The translations under genes were made by a program, and so were the position numbers. Of a stretch of DNA of 59,597 bases, positions 25,534-33,929 are shown piece by piece. The stretch comes from Bacillota bacterium (lineage in GTDB: Bacteria > Bacillota > Clostridia > Saccharofermentanales > Fastidiosipilaceae): contig JAEWGG010000009.1 in NCBI GenBank assembly GCA_023388435.1, forward strand, positions 1 to 59,597. The letters run 5' to 3'. Positions within the stretch are counted from its first letter, which is position 1, and each line of letters opens with the position of its first letter. The notes beneath the pieces were generated by a model, which saw only the letters and a program-made list of their open reading frames with translations, searched no databases and was not told the DNA's origin.

Positions 25534-26493
25534 TCAGGAGGCCGGAGTGGAAGCCACACAGAGCGGCTCCTCTTCCAAGGTCCGGACCTCCTCCACCCAG
25601 TGTTTGAGCTCCTCCTGGCGGCGGCGGCGAAAACGACGAATGAAGAAAAGGCTCAGTGGTAAGGAGGTGAGCATGAGACAGAATTCGACCGTTCCAAGCC
25701 AACGCAAGTCATAGCGCTCCAGCACTTGTGGGAGCACCCCGCCAAAGAAGTTGAAGACCATGTGCAGGAGAATGGAGGGCCAGAGCGAGCGGCTCCAGAG
25801 ACGGAGGAAGCTGAGGGCCAGACCCGCAACAAAGACATAGGAAACCTGCACTGGCTCGACATGAATAACGGCAAAGATCACAGTGGTCAGCAGCGCTGCC
25901 ACAGAGGGCCTAAAGGCAGCTTGCAACTCACTCTGGATCACGCCGCGGAGCAGGACTTCCTCAGCGATGGGCACCACGACAGCCGAGGCAAGAATCGTAA
26001 GTGCCAGATTCTCCGAAGACATGTAGGCGACACTCTTGTTATAGGACTCCGTCATCCACTTCAGGGCAGGGAGTCTCTCACTCAGAGCCAGCCAGGCGGC
26101 CAGAATTAAATTACAGAGAAGCAGGGAGCTCCCAGCGAGACTCAGGGCCGCGAGATAGTAGTCCCCTCCCGGCTTCCGCAGGCCGCAGTAACCGGGGCCG
26201 TAGTTCTTGCGCCGGTGTCGGAGATAGAGGGCATAAATGAGGATTGAGAGGAGGCCGCTCAGCAGCAGCGTCATTATGATGTAAGAGGAGTCCGCCAGGA
26301 GCTCCTCAGGATTGCGCCCCTCCCCTATCTTGGAATTTATGGCAATCAAGGCGGCAAAAAATTGCAGGGCAAAGTGCAGAAAAATAAAAATCAGAGGGAC
26401 CAGTACGGTCCGCAGCCTGAAACAGCGCTCCTGGGGGGGGCTGTCTTCCGTATAGGACATCTGTCTGTAATCGAGATTTATAGGGCTGGGCAA
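25534..26493 (-). CDS. CPBP (CAAX/Abi) family intramembrane metalloprotease
   Basis: This is a multi-pass membrane protein with the three conserved CPBP motifs: EEVLLRG (EExxxR), FAVIH, and HMVFN (HxxxN). Together these form the metal-dependent active site. Members cleave prenylated or signal-peptide-like substrates, or give bacteriocin immunity; the substrate here is unknown. It is 36 bases upstream of the large anchored protein and reads into it. The last 35 residues are a soluble acidic tail. Confidence 0.88.
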   Translation of the reverse strand: MPSPINLDYRQMSYTEDSPPQERCFRLRTVLVPLIFIFLHFALQFFAALIAINSKIGEGRNPEELLADSSYIIMTLLLSGLLSILIYALYLRHRRKNYGPGYCGLRKPGGDYYLAALSLAGSSLLLCNLILAAWLALSERLPALKWMTESYNKSVAYMSSENLALTILASAVVVPIAEEVLLRGVIQSELQAAFRPSVAALLTTVIFAVIHVEPVQVSYVFVAGLALSFLRLWSRSLWPSILLHMVFNFFGGVLPQVLERYDLRWLGTVEFCLMLTSLPLSLFFIRRFRRRRQEELKHWVEEVRTLEEEPLCVASTPAS

Positions 26494-26544
26494 GGGCGCG
26501 CCTCCTTCCTGAGATTTCCGAGTCGGATCCGTTCGGACCTGTGA

Positions 26545-26582
26545 TGTAAAATACGCCGCCTTCCCAGGCGGAGAAAGCGGCG
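26545..26582 (-). terminator. Probable terminator after the DUF1292 pair
   Basis: CCGCC (26556-26560) and GGCGG (26567-26571) form a GC hairpin, followed on the minus strand by CGTATTTTA. The U run is short, so it is a moderate terminator. Confidence 0.5.
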
Positions 26583-26611
26583 CAGTGCTTCAGTCTCGTC
26601 TCAAACTGAGT

Positions 26612-26992
26612 TCAATAGTTCTGTTCAATGCGGGCGAAGAAGGCGTTAAAGGCCGCCTCCAATTCCTTCTTACTACGAATGGACTGGTAGTACTGTTCCC
26701 GGCCCCCTCCCGATGAGCGCATGAGGACGAGCTCCGGCTTACGGTGGTTGCCATCATCCAGTTCATAGCTATAGAGGGCCGCGTAGGTCCTCCCCTCCAG
26801 AGAGAAGTGATCCACAGGCACCATGTAATACTCATGGCCGTTGTCCACATCTTCCAGGATCAGCAACTGCTGGTCGGGCGAAAAGCGCTGCTTCTTCCGG
26901 CTCTTTGCCGCTCGTTGCACGGGGGCGGCAGGCCTCGCCTTAGCCTCTCGATGCGGCCCTGGGGCCGCCTTGGGTCTCTGTATACCAGCCAT
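26612..26992 (-). CDS. DUF1292 family protein (second copy)
   Basis: This 126-residue protein has a basic Pro/Ala/Lys N-terminal tail of about 35 residues, then a DUF1292 domain. The visible pattern is LLILEDVDNGHEYYMVPVDHFSLEGRTYAALYSYE and PELVLMRSSG. Function of the family is unknown. It begins 12 bases after the first DUF1292 gene and is clearly its paralogue. The tail is unlike the acidic neighbour. Confidence 0.8.
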   Translation of the reverse strand: MAGIQRPKAAPGPHREAKARPAAPVQRAAKSRKKQRFSPDQQLLILEDVDNGHEYYMVPVDHFSLEGRTYAALYSYELDDGNHRKPELVLMRSSGGGREQYYQSIRSKKELEAAFNAFFARIEQNY

Positions 26993-27004
26993 GTCTGCCT
27001 CGGA

Positions 27005-27370
27005 TTACTGCTCCTCGCTGTCCCCGTCCTCGAAGTACTCGTCAAGCATCTGGAGGTAGGCCTCACGCACCTTATCGAACTCCTCGTCCTCCAGGCTCTC
27101 CATGTACTCGTCGTCCCCCTCACGGACGATGCGCATGAAGATCACTTCCTGCTCCTCGTCCTCGGCCTTCTCCTCCGACTGGCTCTCCAGCAGCAGCAGA
27201 TAGTCCTCGCCGTCGTGGGCGAACTCGTCATAGACGTCAAAATAGTGCTCCTCCCCGGTCTCGGAGTCGGTGAGCACAACCTGCAGGAGCTCCTCGTCCC
27301 CCTCCTCTTCGATGGAAGCGTCCAGGTCATCCGCGGCGTAGAAGCGATATTTCATAGTATCAAATAGCAT
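27005..27370 (-). CDS. yrzB: DUF1292 family protein (YrzB-like)
   Basis: This very acidic protein of 121 residues has the DUF1292 core TDSETGEEHYFDVYDEFAHDGEDYLLLLE and an Asp/Glu-rich C-terminus. The ireB-ruvX-yrzB order is conserved in Firmicutes, and this gene is the yrzB position. I use the ATG at 27370 behind GAGGG. Another ATG lies five codons later. Function unknown. Confidence 0.85.
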   Translation of the reverse strand: MLFDTMKYRFYAADDLDASIEEEGDEELLQVVLTDSETGEEHYFDVYDEFAHDGEDYLLLLESQSEEKAEDEEQEVIFMRIVREGDDEYMESLEDEEFDKVREAYLQMLDEYFEDGDSEEQ

Positions 27371-27408
27371 AGCTGAACCCTCAGTCTTTCTAGGTCTAAG
27401 ATATCTTG

Positions 27409-27417
27409 ATTGTAACA
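27409..27417 (-). promoter_or_regulatory. Extended -10 promoter of the DUF1292 pair
   Basis: TGTTACAAT on the minus strand (within TGTGTTACAAT) lies about 39 bases before the first DUF1292 start. It is part of the recurrent promoter pattern in this genome. Confidence 0.6.
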
Positions 27418-27494
27418 CAGATTAGGGACAAAAATACGGGATAAGCAGGGGCCTGGGTCCAGCTGTATCCCCTCCCGGCAAATTCGGCTCGGAC

Positions 27495-27917
27495 TCAGCC
27501 GCGCCGCTGATCCAAGTACTCCTGAAGGATGATCTGCGCGGCCACCTGATCGACCATCTGCCTCTTCTGGGGGGCCTTAACTCCCATCTGATTCAGGGCC
27601 CGATTGGCCAGCACACTGCTGTAGCGTTCGTCCCAGCTGCGCAGGGGGAGTCCCGTCCGTTCAGCGAGGCGCCGACCGAAGTCCTGGGCCGCCTGGGCCA
27701 GTTCACTGCTCCGCCCGTCTGTACGCAGGGGCTTACCGATCAGGATTTCTGCAATATCCCCCTCCGCGCAGAGCTTGGCAATATATTCCAGGACGTAGCT
27801 GTCGTCCCGCCCATTCCAGCGCAGCGTCTCCAGGGGGGAGGCCAGAATGCCCAGTGGGTCACTCTGGGCGAGGCCGATGCGCACGGTCCCATAATCGATG
27901 GCGAGTACTCGGGGCAT
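27495..27917 (-). CDS. ruvX: RuvX/YqgF Holliday junction resolvase-like protein
   Basis: This RNase H-fold protein of 140 residues acts in pre-16S rRNA 5' processing and resembles Holliday-junction resolvases. It shows LAIDYGTVRIGLAQSD (first catalytic Asp), ILIGKPLRTDG, and WDERYSS with DQVAAQIILQEYL. All expected acidic residues are present. The gene is seven bases downstream of ireB. Confidence 0.94.
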   Translation of the reverse strand: MPRVLAIDYGTVRIGLAQSDPLGILASPLETLRWNGRDDSYVLEYIAKLCAEGDIAEILIGKPLRTDGRSSELAQAAQDFGRRLAERTGLPLRSWDERYSSVLANRALNQMGVKAPQKRQMVDQVAAQIILQEYLDQRRG

Positions 27918-27924
27918 GCCAGAC

Positions 27925-28182
27925 TCAGCCCTCGCAGGCCTTCAGATAGTCGCGGATAATGACTTCCAGCAACTCGTCCCGCTCCATGCGGCGAATCACC
28001 GCACGGGCGTTCTTGTGGTTCGTGATATAGGTCGGATCACCGGACAGGAAGTATCCCACCAGCTGACTTACGGGATTGTAGCCGCGTTCACGCAGGGCGG
28101 TCAGGACCTCCTGCATAATCTCTCTGACCTCACTGGACTTGTCCAAACCCATCTCAAAACGGGCGGTCTCATTGTTCACCAT
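27925..28182 (-). CDS. ireB: IreB family regulatory phosphoprotein (DUF965)
   Basis: This 85-residue protein matches the IreB/YrzL family through RGYNPVSQLVGYFLSGDPTYITNHKNAR and its length. In Enterococcus, IreB is phosphorylated by the PASTA kinase IreK and influences cephalosporin tolerance. The protein is the first gene of the ireB-ruvX-yrzB cluster and has its own extended -10 promoter. Confidence 0.95.
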   Translation of the reverse strand: MVNNETARFEMGLDKSSEVREIMQEVLTALRERGYNPVSQLVGYFLSGDPTYITNHKNARAVIRRMERDELLEVIIRDYLKACEG

Positions 28183-28211
28183 GATGCATACCTCCTTCTA
28201 GGTTTGTTTTC

Positions 28212-28220
28212 ATTCTAGCA
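28212..28220 (-). promoter_or_regulatory. Extended -10 promoter of ireB-ruvX
   Basis: TGCTAGAAT (within TGTGCTAGAAT) on the minus strand lies about 30 bases before the ireB start. No consensus -35 is visible. Confidence 0.65.
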
Positions 28221-28233
28221 CAGAGCCCCCAGT

Positions 28234-28263
28234 AAAAATCTAAGGAAAATCTAAGACTTTTCC
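28234..28263 (-). terminator. Probable terminator of aspA
   Basis: GGAAAA (28244-28249) pairs with TTTTCC (28258-28263), and the minus strand continues TTAGATTTTT. The stem is short and AT-rich, so strength is uncertain. Confidence 0.45.
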
Positions 28264-28274
28264 CTGAGCAGACA

Positions 28275-29702
28275 TCAATTTTTGTAACGCTGGGTGTGCT
28301 TCGGCAGGACACGGAAGGCGTGGGGGGCCGTCAAGAGCTCGGGGTCCAGGATCTGCTGCAGGGCCTCCTCATCCAGGAGGCCGTCACGGAGGATGAGTTC
28401 CCGGATCGGGACGCCCTGAGACAGGGACTCCTTAGCCAGGCTGGCCGCCTTGGCATAGCCAATATAGGGGCAGAGCGCCGTGACCACTGCCAGACTGTTG
28501 GAGAGGTGGCCGCTCAAATGTTCGCGGTTCGCCGTAATGCCGGAGACACAGTTGATGGTGAAGGTTTCCGCGGCGTTGCCAAGGGTCTCGATCGACTCGA
28601 AGAGACGGTAAAACAGTACAGGTTCAAAGGCGTTGAGCTCCAGCTGACCAGCCTCCGCTGCGGCCTGAATACAAACATCATTGCCCATGACGTTGAACGC
28701 GACCTGGTTGACCACTTCAGGGATGACGGGATTCACCTTGCCGGGCATGATGGACGAGCCGTTCTGCCTGGGAGGGAGGTTGATCTCAGCCACGCCCGTA
28801 CGCGGACCGCTGGACAGCAGACGCAGGTCGTTCGCGATTTTTGAGAGATTGATCGCGCAGGTCTTCACAATACCCGAGACCAGGACGAAGCCATCCAGAT
28901 TCTGGGTGGCGTCGATGAGGTCCTCGGCGGAATCCAGGCGGAAACCGCAGACCCCGCTGAGTACGGAGGCGATGTGCGCGATGTAGTAAGGGCTGGCATT
29001 GATGCCGGTGCCGATGGCCGTACCGCCGAGGTTGATCTGTGCCATGTCGTCGGCGACCATCTTGAGTCGGCGAATATCGCGGGACACGGCGCGGGCGTAG
29101 GCGTGGAAGGACTGGCCGAGGCGCATGGGCACGGCGTCCTGAAGCTGAGTGCGCCCGACTTTTATAATGTCGTGGAACTCGACAGACTTCCCCATCAGGG
29201 CCTCATACAGCCCCTGGAGCTGGGCAATGCAGCGCTGGAGCAGAACGATGATCGTAATTTTCCCCGCCGTCGGATAGACGTCGTTCGTCGACTGGGCCAT
29301 GTTGACATCATCGTTGGGATGGACCTTACTATAGCTGCCGAGACTGTCACCCAGCAGCTCCCCCGCGCGATTGGCCAGCACCTCGTTGATGTTCATATTG
29401 GCGGAAGTTCCGGCGCCGCCCTGGATGGCGTCGCAGATAAACTGCTCGTGCCAGCGGCCCTGGATCAGCTCATCGGCGGCCTGACAGATGGCCTCACACT
29501 TATCTTCCTCCAAGAAACCGGCCTCCATATTACAGATGGCGGCAGCCTTCTTGACCTTTGCCAAACTGACAATCATCTCGGGGTGGATGGGCTTCCCAGT
29601 AATATGGAAGTTCTCCTTAGCCCGCAGACTCTGAACGCCATAATAGGCCTCTGCCGGCACTTGCAGTTCGCCGATTGAGTCGCTCTCCCAACGAAAATCC
29701 AT
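28275..29702 (-). CDS. aspA: Aspartate ammonia-lyase
   Basis: This enzyme interconverts aspartate with fumarate plus ammonia. It is in the fumarase/aspartase superfamily with the signature GSSIMPGKVNP and a substrate-binding segment QSTNDVYPTA. The N-terminal part WESDSIGELQVPAEAYYGVQS is more aspartase-like than class II fumarase. The ATG at 29702 has an AGGTG ribosome site and gives 475 residues, normal for the family; an open frame further upstream to 29834 adds 44 unrelated residues. A class II fumarase is the alternative, but less likely. Confidence 0.88.
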   Translation of the reverse strand: MDFRWESDSIGELQVPAEAYYGVQSLRAKENFHITGKPIHPEMIVSLAKVKKAAAICNMEAGFLEEDKCEAICQAADELIQGRWHEQFICDAIQGGAGTSANMNINEVLANRAGELLGDSLGSYSKVHPNDDVNMAQSTNDVYPTAGKITIIVLLQRCIAQLQGLYEALMGKSVEFHDIIKVGRTQLQDAVPMRLGQSFHAYARAVSRDIRRLKMVADDMAQINLGGTAIGTGINASPYYIAHIASVLSGVCGFRLDSAEDLIDATQNLDGFVLVSGIVKTCAINLSKIANDLRLLSSGPRTGVAEINLPPRQNGSSIMPGKVNPVIPEVVNQVAFNVMGNDVCIQAAAEAGQLELNAFEPVLFYRLFESIETLGNAAETFTINCVSGITANREHLSGHLSNSLAVVTALCPYIGYAKAASLAKESLSQGVPIRELILRDGLLDEEALQQILDPELLTAPHAFRVLPKHTQRYKN

Positions 29703-29798
29703 GTCTGCACCTCTGTTTTCTGGGCCGTAGCAAAATCTGTGGCCCGCGTTTTTATCTCGTCTGTCCCGCGGCCCCCGCGCGGTCGTGAGACGATGAAC

Positions 29799-29804
29799 AT
29801 TATA
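29799..29804 (-). promoter_or_regulatory. Putative -10 element of aspA
   Basis: A perfect TATAAT is present on the minus strand about 97 bases before the aspA start and just past the folD stop. No clear -35 was found. Confidence 0.45.
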
Positions 29805-29811
29805 AGTCAGA

Positions 29812-30687
29812 TCACAGGTCTTGTGCGCCCGCAAGTAATCTGGTCTCAGCGCGGCGGATGACGCGTTCCAGCAGAATAAGGCTGGTCAGAGCTCCCACTC
29901 CTCCTGGTACGGCACTGACGGAGATGCCGCGGGCAATGAGTTCTTCCGCATCGGCGTCGCCCTGTAACTGGCCATCGGGACCGCTGTGGATGCCGACATC
30001 CAGGACGAGCTGGCCGGGACGCAGATGGTCCAAAAGAGGAAGCTGACGCCGACCGGCGGCCAGGACCACGAGGTCCTGGGTCTGGACCAGCTCCCGAGAC
30101 CCTGTGCTCTGACTGTGGACGAGGCTGACGGCGGCCTGGGCCCTCAAGAAGAGTTCCGCCAGTGGGCGACCGACGACGGGGCTGCGTCCGACGATAAGTA
30201 CCTGCTTGCCATGGCAGTCGTAATCCAGGTAGCGCAAGAAGCGCAGACAGGCCTCAGCCGTGCAGGGGGCCTCGTCATGGAGTCCGGCATAGAATCGCCC
30301 CAGCGTCTCAGGATTACAGACGTCCACATCACGTGTCTGCGACAGTGCCTGACAGAGTTCCCGCTCCAGGACACTGTCCTCCAGCGGACGCAGCAGGAGG
30401 ATGCCGTCGAGCTGGGGCTCACAATTCAGCTCCTGTACTAACGTCAAGGCCTGTTCGGGCCGCTCAGGGCTGAGCGTCTGTTTTGGCTTCCGGACTTCGA
30501 TTCCTAACTGCCGCCCCTTGCGCTCCAGGCTGGCTGCGTAGGCCCGGTCCGCCTCCTGATCCCCAATCTGGAGCAGGAAGAGCTGGGGGACCAGCCCCCG
30601 TTCGGCCAGGTATCTGCTTCTGGCCTGGAGTTCGGCCTGGACTTGCTGGACTTGGCTTCTCACCTCAAGAATACTGCCCCTATCCAC
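29812..30687 (-). CDS. folD: Divergent FolD-type methylene-THF dehydrogenase
   Basis: FolD normally makes 10-formyl-THF from methylene-THF in two steps, dehydrogenase then cyclohydrolase. The 291-residue protein keeps the NAD(P)-binding GRSPVVGRP and the C-terminal VPGGVGALTS. However, the YxxxK motif reads YAASL, with Leu54 where E. coli has the catalytic Lys54. The DGILVQLP motif reads DGILLLRP, so Leu99 replaces the active-site Gln, and DVDG reads DVDV. I infer loss of cyclohydrolase activity. The GTG start at 30687 has AGGAGG six bases upstream and overlaps the EamA gene by eight bases. FchA, encoded nearby, could supply the missing step. Confidence 0.85.
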   Translation of the reverse strand: MDRGSILEVRSQVQQVQAELQARSRYLAERGLVPQLFLLQIGDQEADRAYAASLERKGRQLGIEVRKPKQTLSPERPEQALTLVQELNCEPQLDGILLLRPLEDSVLERELCQALSQTRDVDVCNPETLGRFYAGLHDEAPCTAEACLRFLRYLDYDCHGKQVLIVGRSPVVGRPLAELFLRAQAAVSLVHSQSTGSRELVQTQDLVVLAAGRRQLPLLDHLRPGQLVLDVGIHSGPDGQLQGDADAEELIARGISVSAVPGGVGALTSLILLERVIRRAETRLLAGAQDL

Positions 30688-31570
30688 ACTGGGCCTCCTT
30701 GGACAGACGGCGCTTGTATGCGAAGTTCCCATAGGAGGCGGCAAAAATAATCAGGTATCCGAAGAAGGACTGGAGCGGGGGCAGCTCGTGGAGCACCAGC
30801 AGAGCGAGGAGCGCGGTGAAGGCGATGCTGCTGTAGTCATAAATAGAGATTTCACGGGCCGGAGCGTAACGGTAGGCGTAGGTGATGCCGAACTGGCCGA
30901 GGCTGGCCCCAATACCAGCCAGGAGGAGACAGCAAAATTGCCAGGCGTCCATCGGATGGTAGTCGAAGAGCATCACGGGCAGGAGGGCCAGGGTGCTGAA
31001 AAGGGAGAAGAAAAAGACGATGAAATTGCCGGGCACTGCCCGCAGGCTGAGCAGGCGCACCATCGTATAGGCAAAGCCTGCCATGACGCCACCCAGAATC
31101 CCCATAAATAGAGGCAGCGGAGGCAGAAGGGCCCCTCCAGGACGACTGACCAGGAGAACGCCGCCGAAGGCCAGGCAGATGAAGGCGAGCTGCTTCCAGT
31201 GAATTCGCTCCTTGAGAAGGACTGTGGAAAAAATCAGCACAAAGAAGGGGGAGAGCTTGTTGAGCACCGAGGCATCCGCGAGGCGGAGGTGGGACAGGGC
31301 GTAGTAATTGCAGATGATACCGACCAGTCCAGCTGAAGAGCGCAGGACCAGGAGTCCCCAGTTGGCGGCTCCCAGGCGGCCTACTTTCGGAGGGCGATGG
31401 AAGAAGCTGAGGCCGGCCACAAGAAGGGCGACCAGGTTTCGGAAGAAGGACTTCTCCATCGAGGGCAGGTCCCCTGCCAGACGGATCATCAAATTCATGA
31501 AGGCGAAGCCGAGGGCGGAGAGCAAAATGAAATAGAGCCCCCGACGAAAATCAGCGTGTTGCTCGGACAT
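30680..31570 (-). CDS. EamA/DMT family transporter
   Basis: This is a ten-helix drug/metabolite transporter superfamily protein with two EamA repeats. The first covers about residues 10-140 and ends LLKERIHWKQLAFICLAFGGVLLV. The second covers about 150-290. It starts 20 bases after fchA ends relative to transcription and overlaps folD. Substrate is unknown; EamA proteins often export amino acids or metabolites. Its place inside a folate cluster may be chance. Confidence 0.85.
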   Translation of the reverse strand: MSEQHADFRRGLYFILLSALGFAFMNLMIRLAGDLPSMEKSFFRNLVALLVAGLSFFHRPPKVGRLGAANWGLLVLRSSAGLVGIICNYYALSHLRLADASVLNKLSPFFVLIFSTVLLKERIHWKQLAFICLAFGGVLLVSRPGGALLPPLPLFMGILGGVMAGFAYTMVRLLSLRAVPGNFIVFFFSLFSTLALLPVMLFDYHPMDAWQFCCLLLAGIGASLGQFGITYAYRYAPAREISIYDYSSIAFTALLALLVLHELPPLQSFFGYLIIFAASYGNFAYKRRLSKEAQCG

Positions 31571-31590
31571 GGCTTTCCTTTCTCTATGTG

Positions 31591-32151
31591 CTAAAAAGCG
31601 GCGCGGGTGGCCTCTACCTCTCCCCTCAAACTGCTCAGGCTCAGCTCACAGTCCGCCAGCGCTGCCTCGAGCTCCTGCCGCGCCTGCAGCCCTGGGGGCA
31701 GGAGGCGGAGATTGACCAGGACATTGGCCCGTCCAAGAGCGAAGGCAGCGAGTCCCAGTTCCAGAGCGGAGAGCAGGTCTGAGTACAAAAAGCGCTTCAC
31801 CTGGGCACGCAGCGAAACAATGAGCCGAAGCAGTTTGCCGAGCTCCTCCAGCAGCTCCAGGGGAACTCTGGCAGCGGCGCAACTGGCCTGGTCCCGCTCC
31901 TCGACGGAGGCTTCTTTCCAAGCCAAAAAAGCCTTGGCATCGGCCTCCATGAGATCCAGGAAGCGCAGTCGCAGGCCTTCCAACTGGGACAGCTGCGCCA
32001 AGTCCGGACCCTGGCTATAGATGAGGGCCATGTGGGCCAGGGCCGCGGCCTGGGCGGCGGTCAGAGCGGCTGCCGCCCCCCCGCCTGGAATGGCTTTCCG
32101 GGCGGCAAGGTCCGCACTGTACTGAGCTAAACTACAGTCTCTGAGCTCCAT
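31591..32151 (-). CDS. fchA: Cyclodeaminase/methenyl-THF cyclohydrolase family protein (FchA-like)
   Basis: This 186-residue helical protein matches the formiminotransferase-cyclodeaminase C-terminal family (PF04961). It has AIPGGGAAAAL near the N-terminus and SDLLSALELGLAAFALGRANVLVNL near the C-terminus. In acetogens the stand-alone FchA is a methenyl-tetrahydrofolate cyclohydrolase. It lies directly downstream of fhs, and FolD nearby lacks cyclohydrolase residues, which supports this role. The ATG at 32151 follows GGAGG by seven bases. A degenerate formimino-THF cyclodeaminase role is the alternative. Confidence 0.83.
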   Translation of the reverse strand: MELRDCSLAQYSADLAARKAIPGGGAAAALTAAQAAALAHMALIYSQGPDLAQLSQLEGLRLRFLDLMEADAKAFLAWKEASVEERDQASCAAARVPLELLEELGKLLRLIVSLRAQVKRFLYSDLLSALELGLAAFALGRANVLVNLRLLPPGLQARQELEAALADCELSLSSLRGEVEATRAAF

Positions 32152-32170
32152 GTTGCATCCTCCGTACAAA

Positions 32171-32202
32171 GCGGCCTGGCCCAGCGAGCTGGGACGGGCC
32201 GC
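32171..32202. other. Hairpin between fhs and fchA
   Basis: GCGGCC (32171-32176) pairs with GGCCGC (32197-32202), with an inner CCCAGC/GCTGGG stem. The minus strand then reads TTTGTAC. It could be an attenuator or RNA-stability element between the two genes. Confidence 0.5.
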
Positions 32203-32210
32203 CACTATGT

Positions 32211-33929
32211 TTAGTATATGCCGCTGATCACACCGCTGTCGGAGAGTTTGACTCGGAGGGCTGCCGGCTGGGCTGGCAATGCAGGCAGGGTCATAATTTC
32301 CCCACAGTAGACAATGACAAAGCCCGCCCCTGCCGCATAGCTCAAAGCGCTGACCTCCAGGCAAAAATCCCGTGCGGCCCCCAGACGGCGCGGATCGGCG
32401 GAAAAACTGTAGGGGGTCTTGGCCATGCAGATGGGGCGTCGCCGGGCCTCGCTACGCTCCAGTTCACGGAGCTGCTCCTGGGCGCTGGGGCTGAAGCGAA
32501 GTTCCCGGGCCCCGTAGAGGCGGAGGGCCAGCTGCTCAATTTTGCTGCTCAGCGACTGCTCCAATTCATAGGCGTACTGTGCTTGAGACGGAGCTTCATC
32601 CATGATATTCAGCAGGCTTTTGGCGGCGTCCAGCATCCCCTCCGAACCCTTGGCCCAGGCCTCAGAACGGGCCTGGGCCAGGCCGTCTGCGGCCAGCAGG
32701 GCGCTGAGGCAGTCCCACTCCTCTGGATGGTCCTGGGCGAAGCTGTTGATGAGCACCAGGGGGTGCAGGCCGAAAATTGTCTGGAGATTTCGGGCGTGGC
32801 GCTGGAGATTTGCGTAACCCCGACGCAGGCTTTCCAGGTCACAGGTCTGGAGCTGGTCCAGGGCCTGTCCACCATGGTACTTCAGGGCCCGCACGCTGGC
32901 CACCAGCAGAACTGCTGAGGGCCAGATAGAGGCCTCCCGACAGCAGATGTCGAGAAATTTTTCGGCCCCCAGATCGGCCCCGAAGCCTGCCTCGGTGACG
33001 ACGTAGTCAGCAAGCTTGAGTCCCAATTGGGTGGCCAGGAGCGAGCTGCAGCCGTGGGCGATGTTGGCGAAGGGGCCGCCGTGGACAAAGGCTGGACAGC
33101 CTTCCAGTGTCTGGACGAGGTTCGGCATGAGGGCGTCACGGAGCAGGGCGGCCACTGCCTCGTGGACCGCGAGCTCCTCGGCCCGGATGGGGCGGCCCTG
33201 GCGGTCGTAGGCGCAGATGATGCGCCCAATGCGTTCCTTGAGCTCCCGATAGGAGCGGCTGAGACAGAGTATGGCCATCAGCTCCGAGGCCACGGTAATC
33301 TGGAAGGACTCGCCGCGCTCCACTTCTGGATGCCCGCTCGGGGCCAGCAGCTGGACCTGGCGCAGGGCGCGGTCATTGACGTCCAGGCAACGCCGCCAGC
33401 AGACCCTCTGAGGATCGATCCCCAGCGTGTTCCCGTGGTAGATATGATTGTCGATGGCGGCCGCCAGAAGATTATTGGCGGCGGTCAGGGCGTGGAAGTC
33501 CCCGGTGAAGTGCAAGTTGATATCTTCAGCGGGGTGGAGCTGAGCCCGCCCTCCACCCGTAGCTCCTCCCTTGCGTCCGAAAACGGGGCCCAGCGAGGGC
33601 TCTCGCAGACAGAGCAGGCTCCGTTTGCCCAGGGCCTGAAGTGCGTCGGCCAGGGCGATACTGGAGGTGGTCTTCCCTTCTCCTGCCGGTGTGGGCGACA
33701 TGGCTGTGACGAGAATCAGCTTCCCCGTACTCTGGGAGGCCCGTCGCTCCATGACGCGGGAAAAGTTGATCTTGGCCCGATCGGGGCCCCAGGCGATACA
33801 TTCGCCTGCGTCCAAGCCCAGCTGGCTGGCCAGCTCGGCGATGGTCCTGAGGCCTGGGGGCGGGGTACTTTGCCCGCCCTCATATTCCCGTCGGGCGCTG
33901 TCTCGTCCCTCTTCGCTCTCAGTCCACAT
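32211..33929 (-). CDS. fhs: Formate-tetrahydrofolate ligase
   Basis: This enzyme joins formate to tetrahydrofolate with ATP, entering formate into one-carbon metabolism. The P-loop SPTPAGEGKTT and the signature EPSLGPVFGRKGGATGGG are present, followed by EDINLHFTGDFHA. Length is 572 residues against about 555 usual. The ATG at 33929 has GGAGG upstream and overlaps the nitroreductase gene by 11 bases. It is first in the fhs-fchA pair. The neighbouring folD lies two genes downstream. Confidence 0.96.
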   Translation of the reverse strand: MWTESEEGRDSARREYEGGQSTPPPGLRTIAELASQLGLDAGECIAWGPDRAKINFSRVMERRASQSTGKLILVTAMSPTPAGEGKTTSSIALADALQALGKRSLLCLREPSLGPVFGRKGGATGGGRAQLHPAEDINLHFTGDFHALTAANNLLAAAIDNHIYHGNTLGIDPQRVCWRRCLDVNDRALRQVQLLAPSGHPEVERGESFQITVASELMAILCLSRSYRELKERIGRIICAYDRQGRPIRAEELAVHEAVAALLRDALMPNLVQTLEGCPAFVHGGPFANIAHGCSSLLATQLGLKLADYVVTEAGFGADLGAEKFLDICCREASIWPSAVLLVASVRALKYHGGQALDQLQTCDLESLRRGYANLQRHARNLQTIFGLHPLVLINSFAQDHPEEWDCLSALLAADGLAQARSEAWAKGSEGMLDAAKSLLNIMDEAPSQAQYAYELEQSLSSKIEQLALRLYGARELRFSPSAQEQLRELERSEARRRPICMAKTPYSFSADPRRLGAARDFCLEVSALSYAAGAGFVIVYCGEIMTLPALPAQPAALRVKLSDSGVISGIY

